Shown: positions 45,779 through 54,897 of the stretch, piece by piece
Layout: every line of letters begins with the position of its first letter
Position numbering within the stretch: position 1 is the stretch's first letter
Assembly (NCBI RefSeq): GCF_000419585.1
Contig: NZ_ATTH01000002.1
Span: 1 to 64,000, forward strand
Length of the DNA: 64,000 nt
From: Salisaeta longa DSM 21114
GTDB lineage: Bacteria; Bacteroidota; Rhodothermia; Rhodothermales; Salinibacteraceae
Reading direction: 5' to 3'
Position numbers and translations under genes: made by a program
The notes under the pieces: model-generated
Database searches by the model: none
The model's input: the letters and a program-made list of their open reading frames with translations, nothing else
What the model was told of the DNA's origin: nothing

Positions 45779-48700
45779 TTAGCGAATGTGCATCAGCCGG
45801 AGCGTCTTGGTGAACTCCGTTCCGCTGACGCGCAAGAGGTAGAGTCCGCTGGCCAGGCCCTGTCCGTCGATGCGCAACCGTTTTTGCTGCTGCGCGGCCA
45901 CCGGTCCGCGGTAGATAGTGCGCACGCGGCGGCCGAGCACATCGTAGAGCACGGCTTCCACCTGTTGCGGCGCACGTACCGTAAGCTGCACGGTGGTTTC
46001 TTGCCGAAAGGGATGCGGAGCGGGCTGCGAGAGCGCCGCGCGCTGCTGTAAGGCAATGCGCACCGTGACCGGGTCGCTGTAGTGCGCGCTGCCGTCCACA
46101 TCAACCTGACGCAGGCGCATGGTGTGAAGGCCATAGTTGAGGCGCCTGGTGGTGAAGCGATACGTTTGCGGGGTTTGCGTCGTCCCGGCCCCTTCAATAA
46201 AGCCCAGGTCCGTCCATTGGCCCTGATCTCCTTTGTGCTCGATGTAAAACCCAGCGTTATTTGTCTCGCTCGCTGTCTGCCACGTCATCCGTACCCGCCG
46301 CTTGTCAGCGGTCGCCGTAAGCCCCGACAGCTCCACGGGGAGAGCACCGATCGGCGCTACGTGCAGCATGAAGCGCGGCGATGATGCTGTTGCCTTCGAC
46401 CCCGCGCGTGTCTTCGCGTTGGGGAGCGTCGTAGTCAGCGTAACCGGTTGCGGCAGCGCGCTGCTGTGCGTTCTTTTCGCCTGTGACGTAGTCTGCGTCT
46501 GCTGCGTAGCCTTCGCCTGCGGCGCAAAGGTATACTTGAAGCCGTCGGTGAGGCGCCGTGTGCTGCCCTCGACCTGATCGATGAGCTGGGCTCCCCATCC
46601 GTCGGGCAATGCCAGACGATTTACCTTTACGGTGAGTGCATCAATCGTCCCCTGTCGCTGCACATGCATGGGCACTTCTAACCTCTGCCCCGAGAGATCC
46701 AGCGCGTATGAGGCTTGTGCGCGCAGGTTGTCGCCTGAAACTGGCCCAAAGGCAAGAACCCCATACGTTGTCCCGAGAGGTTCGAGCTTGCTGGCGTCGT
46801 AGGCATCTTGGCCTTCCTGGGCGTCAGATCGAAGCACCAGGCGCGTTGCTGCATCATAGGTGACAGTTTGTCCGCTGGCCTGCCCGGTGAGCGTAAATGC
46901 CACGCTTCCTTGTGTGCGGGCGGCCTTGGGGGCTGCCTTCGATAATGCCCCGTGCGGCGTACGTTTGTAGAGGATGCTTGCCCGCGGCGCTTGGCCCGTG
47001 TGATTGAAGGTGACGGATCTAGTCGTGGTTGCCCCCTCGGTGAAGGTATTATACTCCACAAAAAACGCGCCCCAGGGATGTATCACGTCGCTGTCATCAG
47101 TGGCCTGGGTAATCAGGCGGTAACTCCCGGTGCCGTCTCCGGCCGTTGGATCCCATGCCTGCACCGTACTTGAAAATCCAGTTCCCAGGTTGAGGCCCGA
47201 GAGGTCGAAGGGGTTTGCGTACGGATTGCCAATGAGATGCCACTCGCTAGATTCCGGAATGCTTACAGTTACGTCCTGGGTTACGCGCGGGCTCGCCTGC
47301 CGGGTCGTGACGGAAAGGGGCAGGTCTTGCGCAAATACGTACCAAATAAAGCCCTGGCCCGGCTCAAGCGGATCGCTGGTGCTTGTCGCAGCCGTCCAGT
47401 ACTGGCCGTCTGTGGCACTTCCCGGGCCGTCGTAGCTGAGGTAAATATTCGGATCGGCGCCGGGATATGACCCACTAACGCCTTGCACAAGCCCCGGCAA
47501 ATCGCCCACGGTAAGACCGCCTACAGGAGCCGAGAGCATGCGCCACCCCGCGGTGCTTTGCAGGGTGGTGGTAACGGCCAGCGTCTGCTCGGGGCCGCGC
47601 AGGCCCGGCGATCCGTTGTCAGTCGTCAGGCCAAGCGACGCCGTAGCCGTTGTCCAGAGGGCCCCGTCGTTGTTATTCTCGCTTGCGGTGCCTGTGTACA
47701 CCATCGAGGCACCGGTTGGATCGGGCCAGGCGGGCCCGTCATCATAGGCAATGATGTCTATCTTTGTCCCGCCGCCGTCTTCAAGAATGAGCTCGTCGGC
47801 ACCATTAGCAATGGCGATGTTCGCGTAAACATAGTTGCAGGGCACCCCGCCGTTAGCGCTGGAAGTTCCGTTGCGGCACAGCACCGCGTACCCTCCGGCA
47901 GGCACCACCACGCTGTTCCCAATGGTATGCGTGTCAGTATCCGTGTCGCGTATGGTCCATCCCTGCATATCCACAGGCGTACGGGATGGATTGTGCACTT
48001 CAAACCACTCGCCATCACTATCAGGAACCGCGTCCGGGTTCTGCATGACCTCTGTGATGAGAAGCGACGCAGCGGGCGTACCGCCGCCACCGCCTCCTCC
48101 ATCGCTGCTGCCGCCGGTTACGGCGATATCGTCAAGGAAAAGATCCTCTGATCCTGCGTTGTTTTTGAGTCGTACGCGCAGCCGTAGTGTGGTCCCCGAG
48201 AGGCCCGCGGTGGTCACCGTAGCGCTTCCCCAATCCTGATCGTTCGGGAGGTTGCCCACCAACGTGTGCGTGCTGCTGCCGAGGCCGTTCCAGTTTGTAA
48301 TGGTCGTATACGTCGTGCCGCCATCGGTGCTGTACTGAACATCAGCGAAGTCCGTCCCCTCGTGATCACCAGTTTCGCTCAGTGTAAGCGCCACATCAAC
48401 ACCCGCGTAAGCCGAGATGTCGATGGACTCGGATGTCCACGTTACCACGCTTGTGGTCCCATCTCCATCGTCAATGTCGTTGGCTCGAAGCGCCTGATCG
48501 GTTCCGTCGTTGGCCACCTCAAAGATGAAGCCCGTATCGGCCGTGCTGGTCTCTAGGGTCCACTTCCCATTGCCGGGGCTGGTGGTGCCGGTCGCATACG
48601 GCTCAAAATCTTCCGCATAAATGGCGGTTGGCGTACCACTGCCGTCATTATCGCTGATGGAGACGTCCACGGTGCCCGGCGTGCTAACCCCGCCCCCGTT

Positions 48701-49870
48701 GGGGTTTTGCAAGGCAAAGGTAGCGGTTTCGCTGCCCTCTACGTTCGTGTCGTCCGAAAGGGAAATGGTGATGGTTTGCGTTGCGCCGCTGCTGGCGCTG
48801 CTGGCAAAGCTGACCGTCTGCGTGACTTACCCCCCAAGGTCTGCTGCTGAAGCTGTGCTGCTGCTTTGCAATACAACGTCGGCCGACACTGCCGTCCCAT
48901 TGGCATTGCTGAGCGTCACCGTGAGCGTTGCATTGCCGTCGCCTTCGCCCACCGAGAACGTGCTCTGACTAAACGCGAGCGCCGGACCGCTTGTCTGGAA
49001 GAATGCACGTTCGGCGAGCGTCGGGTCTATCACAAAGGGGTTGGCATTGCCTTGTTTTCCCTCAATCCACTCGCTCCGGTCGTATTCGTTCTGGTCCACC
49101 GGGTCGCCGTCATGCCAGGTGAGCAGCTGGTTTTTTTGTGCGTCAAAGAAGTTGGCGTCGCTGATTGTATTTGGATAAATAGCCCGGTAGTAGAAAATGG
49201 CGCGCGCGGCATTGCCCTGGTGCGACTCACGCGGCTCAAAGCGCGAGGTGTAGGATGTATTCGGAAAGGCCCCATCGAGCTCGCTGTATCCATCAATGGA
49301 GCTTGTGGGTGTGTCCGGCTGCGACTGGTCCTGAATATACCAGGTATCGGTCGACGCGTCAGATATTTCGTCGTACGGATAATTGCTGCGTGCACTGTTG
49401 ATGGACTGCTTGACAGGGAAGAGGTTGTGCATATCGCTTTTTTGCGGCTCGCTGCCGGCGCCCTTCGACTGCGGCCAGGTGTGCTCGGCACTGATGCCCG
49501 CGCCACTTTGATACGCAGTACTGCTTGGATCTTGCCCTTGGGGGATGTCTACCGAGTACCCGCCGTAAACACCGATCAGCATGCCGTCTCGGGTATCGAG
49601 ATACCGGTAGAGTTTGTCGCGTGCCACATCATACCCGAGCGTGCTGGTTGGGCTGTAATCCTGGCGGATAGCATCCAACAACGCTTGACCTTTCAAGCCG
49701 GGATAAAGCGTTTGCTGGGTTTGCCCGTGTGCAGTGGACACGCACAACGCAAGAACGACGACTATGCCCACGAGAAGCAGCCGCAACCAGCGGTGCGTCG
49801 GGCGTTGGTGTGCCGGGTTTAACTGACGCGCATGGAAACGAGGTACATACGAAGGGACCGATAGAGGCAT
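45779..49870 (-). pseudogene. T9SS-exported endonuclease-I/lamin-tail protein gene interrupted by one in-frame TAA
   Basis: One gene of 1363 codons in one frame, broken only by TAA at complement 48827-48829. The N-terminal part (347 aa, 48827-49870) has a signal peptide ending AHG and an endonuclease I (NucM) domain with HTWPQSKGAGSEPQKSDMHNL (from His130), then the start of a Calx-beta domain ending SAADLGG. Directly after the stop, in the same frame, comes VTQTVSFASSASSGATQTI and the rest of the Calx-beta domain, a jelly-roll-like region (SNGKWTLETSTADTGF), a lamin-tail domain (LLITEVMQNPDAVPDSDGEW) and a T9SS sorting domain (PFRQETTVQLTV ... KTLRLMHIR). Extracellular DNA digestion for nutrients or phosphate is the likely ancestral role. 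The shorter product could still be a secreted nuclease, but without its sorting domain. A sequencing error cannot be excluded. Confidence 0.85.
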
Positions 49871-50231
49871 ACGGGACTTGTAATGCGGGTGGGGAAAAAG
49901 ACAGGGGAGCGCGCGCCTGGGTGGTAATCAGTGCACGCCAACCGCATTACAGGGTAATGGTCACTGTATGCTCACAAATTATGTCACTATTAATATATAA
50001 ATTTTTCAAATTAGATATGTATGCGCATAATACACACAGAAGTGTTCTTATTTTAATGAATTATTATGTATCTCGGATATTACAAAAGTATAAAGTCTAT
50101 GTAATGAGGTGTTAGGACATCAGCGCATTTGGTGGCACGCCTGCCTATCGACGAGGCCTTGAGCTGCCGACAGCGTGTGGCGGCCCGAGCGGTTCGTGCT
50201 ATCTTACAGAATCGCAGCGCACATATGCTAC

Positions 50232-50271
50232 AGAACCATAGAACCATGGAACTGTGGTTCTATGGTTCTAC
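50232..50271. repeat. RGWWCYRY octamer array, 5 units
   Basis: Units AGAACCAT, AGAACCAT, GGAACTGT, GGTTCTAT and GGTTCTAC, in exact 8-bp register. The outer units form perfect 15-bp inverted arms (50232-50246 and 50255-50269) around an 8-bp centre. Same unit type as 38452 and the parA-upstream array. Confidence 0.8.
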
Positions 50272-50360
50272 CTACGGCAACATACAGCAGACGGCACCCG
50301 GGCAGGACGCCAGCCGCCCGTTCGCGAGCGGCCCCGAAGCTTTGATCCGTCTACACAGCG

Positions 50361-50391
50361 AAAAGGCTCCACGACCGATGGTCGTGGAGCC
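50361..50391 (-). terminator. Rho-independent terminator of the Bax-inhibitor gene
   Basis: On the complement, GGCTCCACGACC and GGTCGTGGAGCC (50365-50376/50380-50391) form a perfect 12-bp stem with a 3-nt loop followed by TTTT. It lies 30 bp after the stop of the gene at 50422. Confidence 0.85.
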
Positions 50392-50421
50392 TGCTGATAC
50401 GCTGCAAGTGCCCGGGGCCCG

Positions 50422-51135
50422 CTAGTCGTTGGAGAGCAAGCTGAGGACGTACCAGAACATCAGCGCAACCGACGAGAACAGCTCCAGCGCCGCTGCTACG
50501 TACCGGTCCTTGGGGTAGTGGTGGATGATGTTGGAGGTGTCGTACAGGATCGCGGCACCGGCAAAGGCCACCATGGCGACGTTGAAGAACGTGCCCAGCT
50601 GGAAGCCAAACAGCACCCCCGCTGCGATGAGCACCAGCGCCACGATGCCGCCCCACATGAGCACCCCGCGCAGGAAACTGAAGTCTTTACGCGTATAAAA
50701 CGCGAGCGCCGTGAGGCCGCCAAAGCCCATCAGGGTGATGTACGCGGCGCTTTCAATGACGCCACCGCCCGCGGCATAGTGCGCCACGTAGAGCAGCGGC
50801 ACGAAGATGATGGCTTCGGCCGCTACAAATCCCGCCAGGGCCAGGTACTGCAGGGGGAGCGACTGCGTCCGGTGCGCTGTGCGGCTCGCCAGCCAGCCGA
50901 CCACCATAAAGCCGCCCAGCACCAGCAGCCAATTTACGCCCAACAAAGCCTGCGCGATCGTTCCGGCGAGGCCCGAAGCGAACAGCACCACCTCAATGCC
51001 AGCAAACGCAGCAATGGCCAGCGCTACGTGCAGGTACGTCCGAAAGATGAAGGTCGCGCGCGTCGAGGCGTCCGCCTGCGCCACCGGCGTCCACGATAGC
51101 GCAGCAGAATCAAGCGATGTAGAGGCATTCGGCAT
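50422..51135 (-). CDS. Bax inhibitor-1/YccA-family membrane protein
   Basis: A 237-residue protein with a polar N-terminal tail (~30 residues) and seven hydrophobic helices. The late segments AFAGAAILYDTSNIIHHYPKDRYVAAALELFSSVALMFWYVLSLL carry the conserved 'YDT..I...' and 'ALxLYxDxxxLF'-like motifs of the BI-1/YccA family (here ALELFSSV). Members are inner-membrane pH-sensitive Ca2+ leak channels or modulators of FtsH proteolysis. It stands alone, divergent from the tetR-RND operon, with its own terminator. Confidence 0.88.
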   Translation of the reverse strand: MPNASTSLDSAALSWTPVAQADASTRATFIFRTYLHVALAIAAFAGIEVVLFASGLAGTIAQALLGVNWLLVLGGFMVVGWLASRTAHRTQSLPLQYLALAGFVAAEAIIFVPLLYVAHYAAGGGVIESAAYITLMGFGGLTALAFYTRKDFSFLRGVLMWGGIVALVLIAAGVLFGFQLGTFFNVAMVAFAGAAILYDTSNIIHHYPKDRYVAAALELFSSVALMFWYVLSLLSND

Positions 51136-51274
51136 AGCGGAGCCAGAAGGTTTGACAGAAGAGAGGTCGGGCCCCGCAACGCAGATTTATGATGGGGCGT
51201 TCCCTCCGTTACACGGCGTTCAACCTGCACGTGCGTTGCGGGCCCGTCACATAGAAGCGCATCCGTAACACCAT

Positions 51275-51307
51275 TGTCAACCATTTTGTTCAACCAGATG
51301 GTTGACA
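51275..51307. promoter_or_regulatory. Operator-type inverted repeat over the -35 of the tetR-RND operon
   Basis: TGTCAACCAT (51275-51284) is perfectly inverted as ATGGTTGACA (51298-51307). The right arm contains TTGACA (51302-51307), a consensus -35; 17 bp later GTTTAT (51325-51330) is a fair -10. Binding of the TetR product here would block the promoter, the usual autoregulation of efflux operons. Confidence 0.65.
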
Positions 51308-51365
51308 TTGACAGCGCGCTATCCGTTTATGTGGATGTTCGTTGTTCCCCTTGTGCCTTTTGCCA

Positions 51366-52016
51366 ATGGCTTCTGGCTCTTCGCAGCCCCTCGATGACTA
51401 CTCCGACACGGAGCGCGCGATCTTTGACGCCGCGCTGCATGAGTTCGCGCGCAAGGGCCGCGACGGGGCACGCATGCAGGCCATCGCCGATGCCGCCGAC
51501 ATCAACAAGTCGATGCTGCACTACTACTTCCGCAGCAAGGAGCAGCTCTACGAACAGGTGTTTGCGTACACCATGCAGCGCTTCATGCAGTCGTTTGGCG
51601 CCTCCCTGCACGAGGCTGCTACGTTCAAAGAAACGTTGCGCGCCTTCATTGATGGGTACGTCTCTTTTATACAGGACAATCGCGCCGTTGTGAAGCTGAT
51701 GGTAGGCGAAAACCTCTCCGGCGGCACCCTGCTGGCTGAGCACATGGGGCAGTTTCGGTCTATGGAGGGCGCCCCGCCGCGCATCATTACCAACCGCATC
51801 GAAACGGCGATTGCTGAGGGGACCGTACGGCCGGTTGCTCCTGAGCACGCCACACTAACCATTGTGTCGTCCTGCCTCTTCTTCTTTGTGATGGAACCCA
51901 CCGTTCGCGTGTTTGCCCCCGCCGCCCACGACGATTGGCCGGCGTTTGTGGAGGCCCGCAAAACGCATATTTTCGACCTTATTTACCACGGACTGGCCCC
52001 TCGCGACGCCTCGTAA
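51366..52016 (+). CDS. TetR/AcrR-family transcriptional repressor
   Basis: A 216-residue regulator. The N-terminal helix-turn-helix is typical (TERAIFDAALHEFARKGRDGARMQAIADAADINKSMLHYYFRSKEQLYEQVF, residues ~16-66). The C-terminal ligand-binding part is all-helical, and the HYYFRSKEQLYEQVF wording is common in regulators of Bacteroidota RND operons. It starts the operon tetR-tolC-hlyD-RND, only 13 bp before the outer-membrane gene, and probably represses it through the inverted repeat at 51275. The ATG at 51366 is the one nearest the domain start. Confidence 0.9.
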   Translation: MASGSSQPLDDYSDTERAIFDAALHEFARKGRDGARMQAIADAADINKSMLHYYFRSKEQLYEQVFAYTMQRFMQSFGASLHEAATFKETLRAFIDGYVSFIQDNRAVVKLMVGENLSGGTLLAEHMGQFRSMEGAPPRIITNRIETAIAEGTVRPVAPEHATLTIVSSCLFFFVMEPTVRVFAPAAHDDWPAFVEARKTHIFDLIYHGLAPRDAS

Positions 52017-52029
52017 GCCCCCACGCCCT

Positions 52030-53574
52030 ATGCGCTCTCGGTTTGTTGTCTTCGTTACGGTCTGTTGCGCCGCGGCCCTCGCGGGGTGCTCCCTTACGCC
52101 CACCATGCCCGTGCCCGAGGCCCGCCAAAATCTACCGGAAAGCTACGCAGGGCCCCTGCCCGACTCCCTGCTGTTTGCCCTGCCCGACACCACGACGTCT
52201 GCTGCAGATGACCGGCCGACCGCCCGCGACACGGCTGCATACCGCGCGCTTCGGTGGTGGACGGCCTTCCACGATCCCACGCTCAATGCGCTCATCGACA
52301 GTGCGCTTGTGGGCAACCTCAACCTTAAAGCGGCCCGCGCACGCTTACAGCGGGTGGCCGCTCAGTTTCGCATTGCGCGGGCGCCGCTCTTTCCGAGCGT
52401 GCAAGGCAGCGGATCGGTCACGCGGCAGAGTCAGCCGGCCAACACGGGCATTGGCGGAGCCATTGGCGGGGGCGGCCAGCAGTTCCCCAGCCGGTTTTCA
52501 TTCACCACGTACACCGCCTCGCTTGGCCTGTCGTACGAGATCGACTTCTGGGGGCGCATTCGCAGTCAGCGGAAGGCAGCCCTGAGCGAGTTCTTTGCCA
52601 CCGCGGCGGACCTGCAAGGCGCGCGGCTCGCGGCCATCAGTCAGATGGTGAGCACCTACTTTCAGGCTGTTGCGCTGGATGCGCAAGTGCGCTTGGTAGC
52701 ACGCGACATTACGTTGCTGCGCGATCGGCTCGCCCTCACGCGCAGCCGGTACGCCCGCGGCCAGGCGACGGCGTTTGCCGTGTATCAGCTCAAGCAGCAG
52801 CTCGCCGCGGCCCGCGCCCAACAACCCGACCTGCACGCCCAGTTCCATGATGCCCGCACGCGGCTCGCCCTCCTCGCGGGCGCCTACGCCGGATGGGAAC
52901 GCGCGCTGCTGCGCACCACCGGCGGCCCCCTCGGCCCCGATACGCTCCGGTTGGGCCGCGTACCGGCCGAGGTGCCCCTGCAGCTGCTGGGCCAGCGCCC
53001 CGACGTGATGGCTGCGGCCGCCCGGCTGGAGGCCGCCCGCCAGCGCATCGGGGCCGCCCGCGCCAATCTATTGCCCACGGTGTCCCTGAGCAGTCAGGTG
53101 GGCCTGCAAAGCAGCAGCCTGGAGGACTTGTTTTCGCCCGGACAGTGGTTCTCCAACCTTATGGCGTCGCTCACGCAGCCGCTGTTTCAGGGCGGCGCGC
53201 TGTGGGCGCAGGTTGAGGTGTCGCGCGCGACGTACAAACAACGCCTGGCGGCCTACGAGCAAACGCTGCTGACGGCCTACCAGGAGGTGCAGGCGGCCCT
53301 CGTCACGTACAACCGGGCCCGCGAGCGCTGGCGCCGCGTGCAGGCCCAAGTGGCCGCCGCGCGCAACGCCCTCGGCACCCAGCGGCTGCGCTACCGGCGC
53401 GGCATTGGGACTTACTTTGCCCTGCTCGATGCCGAGCGGGCGCTGGTGCAGGCGCAACAGCGCCGGGCGACCATTCAGCTGGCCCTCGTGCAGGCCCGCC
53501 TGGGGGTGCACCGGGCATTGGGCGGCGCCTGGACCGACGCCCCGCCCCCCAGCGATCCGCGCCTCTTTCACTGA
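52030..53574 (+). CDS. TolC/NodT-family outer-membrane efflux lipoprotein
   Basis: A 514-residue outer-membrane channel subunit. It has a lipoprotein signal with lipobox LAGC (Cys ~20), a RWWTAFHDPTLNALIDSAL motif near residues 75-95, and the two long coiled helical hairpins typical of the family (LGLSYEIDFWGRIRSQRKAALSEFFA; later MAAAARLEAARQRIGAARANLLPTVSLS and TQPLFQGGALWAQVEV). It forms the trimeric exit duct of an RND pump. It is second in the operon and 26 bp before the adaptor gene. Confidence 0.93.
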   Translation: MRSRFVVFVTVCCAAALAGCSLTPTMPVPEARQNLPESYAGPLPDSLLFALPDTTTSAADDRPTARDTAAYRALRWWTAFHDPTLNALIDSALVGNLNLKAARARLQRVAAQFRIARAPLFPSVQGSGSVTRQSQPANTGIGGAIGGGGQQFPSRFSFTTYTASLGLSYEIDFWGRIRSQRKAALSEFFATAADLQGARLAAISQMVSTYFQAVALDAQVRLVARDITLLRDRLALTRSRYARGQATAFAVYQLKQQLAAARAQQPDLHAQFHDARTRLALLAGAYAGWERALLRTTGGPLGPDTLRLGRVPAEVPLQLLGQRPDVMAAAARLEAARQRIGAARANLLPTVSLSSQVGLQSSSLEDLFSPGQWFSNLMASLTQPLFQGGALWAQVEVSRATYKQRLAAYEQTLLTAYQEVQAALVTYNRARERWRRVQAQVAAARNALGTQRLRYRRGIGTYFALLDAERALVQAQQRRATIQLALVQARLGVHRALGGAWTDAPPPSDPRLFH

Positions 53575-53600
53575 CACGCTTCACTGCTTTCCGTATTGCC

Positions 53601-54833
53601 ATGAAATCATACCTGATTGGGGCCGGACTCATTGCAGGCAGCATCGGACTTGCGGTGTTGCTTGGCGTGCTGGCCCCCCAGCCGCCCACGCAGCCCCCAC
53701 CGCCGCAGGCTCCGCTGGTGCGCACGGCGCCCGTCACCGTTCGCACCGGCAGCCTCACCGTGCAGGGCACCGGCACTGTTGAGCCCGCCCGCGAGATTCA
53801 GCTGAACGCCCAAGTAAGGGGCCGCCTCGTGCGCGTGAGCGACGCCCTCGTAACCGGCGGCCGCTTCTCCGCCGGCGAGGTGCTCGCCCAGATCGATCCC
53901 ACCGACTACCGGAGCGCCGTGGCGCAGGCCCAGGCGCAGGTCACCCAGGCGCGCTTCAACGTTATTCAGGCGCGCCAGCAGGTGGAAGTTGCACGGCTGG
54001 AATACCAAAACATCAAGCAGCGCACCGGGCAGGCGCCCAACGTAGACACCACGGCCCTGGGGTCGCTCATCTTTAAGGAGCCGCAGTTGCGACAGGCGCA
54101 GGCGGCACTCAAAAGCGCACAAGCCCGGCTGCAAACGGCCCGCGCCAACCTGAACCGCACGTCGCTGCAGGTTCCGTTTGACGGCATCGTGCGCACCAAG
54201 CAGGCCGATCTGGGCGCGTTTGTGGCGCCCGGCACACCCATCGCCACCGTGTTTTCGACGGAAGCCGCCGAGGTGACTGTGTCGCTCTCGGCACGCACGG
54301 CCGCGCTCATTCCGGGCCTGTGGAGTACCCGCGCGCGGCGGCGGCCCAACGACCTGCCCGCCCGCGTGCACCTCACCTACGGCGACGCTACCTTTCATTG
54401 GACCGGCTACGTAGACCGTGTTGAAGGCGCCCTCGACCGGCAGACGCGCACCGTGGACGTGGTGGTGCGCGTTCCGCGGCCCTACCAGCGCTCCGCCACC
54501 CGCGGCCTACCCCTGCAGATGCCCGAGCAGCCATACCGCCCCGAGCGCCCGCCGCTGGCCGTGGGGCACTACGTAACCGTCGACATCCAGAGCCGCAGCC
54601 CCGCCCCATACGCCGTAGTGCCGCAGCGCGCCGTGCGCGTACGCACCCCGGGCAAGCCGCCGGTGGTGTGGACGGTGGTTGGTGACACCATGCTCGTGGA
54701 ACGCACGGTGCGTGTACTCCAAACCGTAGAGGAGCAGACGTACCTTGCCCCGGGCCTCTCCGAAGGCACGCCCATCATCACGTCCGACATCCGCGTGCAA
54801 ACCGACAGCATGCGGGTGCGCGTGTCGCCATGA
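53601..54833 (+). CDS. RND-efflux periplasmic adaptor (HlyD/MexA family)
   Basis: A 410-residue protein with an N-terminal membrane anchor (~residues 4-26, IGAGLIAGSIGLAVLLGVLA), a Pro-rich linker and the lipoyl/barrel-sandwich halves (TGTVEPAREIQLNAQVRGRLVRV; later ARANLNRTSLQVPFDGIVRTKQADLGAFVAPGTPI). These flank an alpha-hairpin (AQAQAQVTQARFNVIQARQQ). The C-terminal beta-barrel and membrane-proximal domains follow (VTVDIQSRSPAPYAVVPQRAV). It links the inner-membrane RND pump to the outer-membrane channel. The arrangement with the neighbours completes a tripartite exporter. Confidence 0.93.
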   Translation: MKSYLIGAGLIAGSIGLAVLLGVLAPQPPTQPPPPQAPLVRTAPVTVRTGSLTVQGTGTVEPAREIQLNAQVRGRLVRVSDALVTGGRFSAGEVLAQIDPTDYRSAVAQAQAQVTQARFNVIQARQQVEVARLEYQNIKQRTGQAPNVDTTALGSLIFKEPQLRQAQAALKSAQARLQTARANLNRTSLQVPFDGIVRTKQADLGAFVAPGTPIATVFSTEAAEVTVSLSARTAALIPGLWSTRARRRPNDLPARVHLTYGDATFHWTGYVDRVEGALDRQTRTVDVVVRVPRPYQRSATRGLPLQMPEQPYRPERPPLAVGHYVTVDIQSRSPAPYAVVPQRAVRVRTPGKPPVVWTVVGDTMLVERTVRVLQTVEEQTYLAPGLSEGTPIITSDIRVQTDSMRVRVSP

Positions 54834-54897
54834 TGCCCCCGCACGCCGATCCTCCACCGCCTGCCCAATTTCCCCTTCCCCAACCGCCTAACCGCAG

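Larger units (their letters stand above)
49871..50421. other. Non-coding stretch with an AT-rich block
   Basis: 551 bp without a gene. 49975-50110 is very AT-rich compared with everything around it. The octamer array at 50232-50271 and the terminator at 50361-50391 lie in its right half. The promoter of the nuclease gene should be near 49880-49990. Confidence 0.4.

Noticed and set aside
48800-48850. Programmed frameshift at the G6 tract in the nuclease gene
   Set aside because: The domain continues in the same frame on both sides of the TAA, so no frame change is needed; a nonsense codon is the simpler reading.
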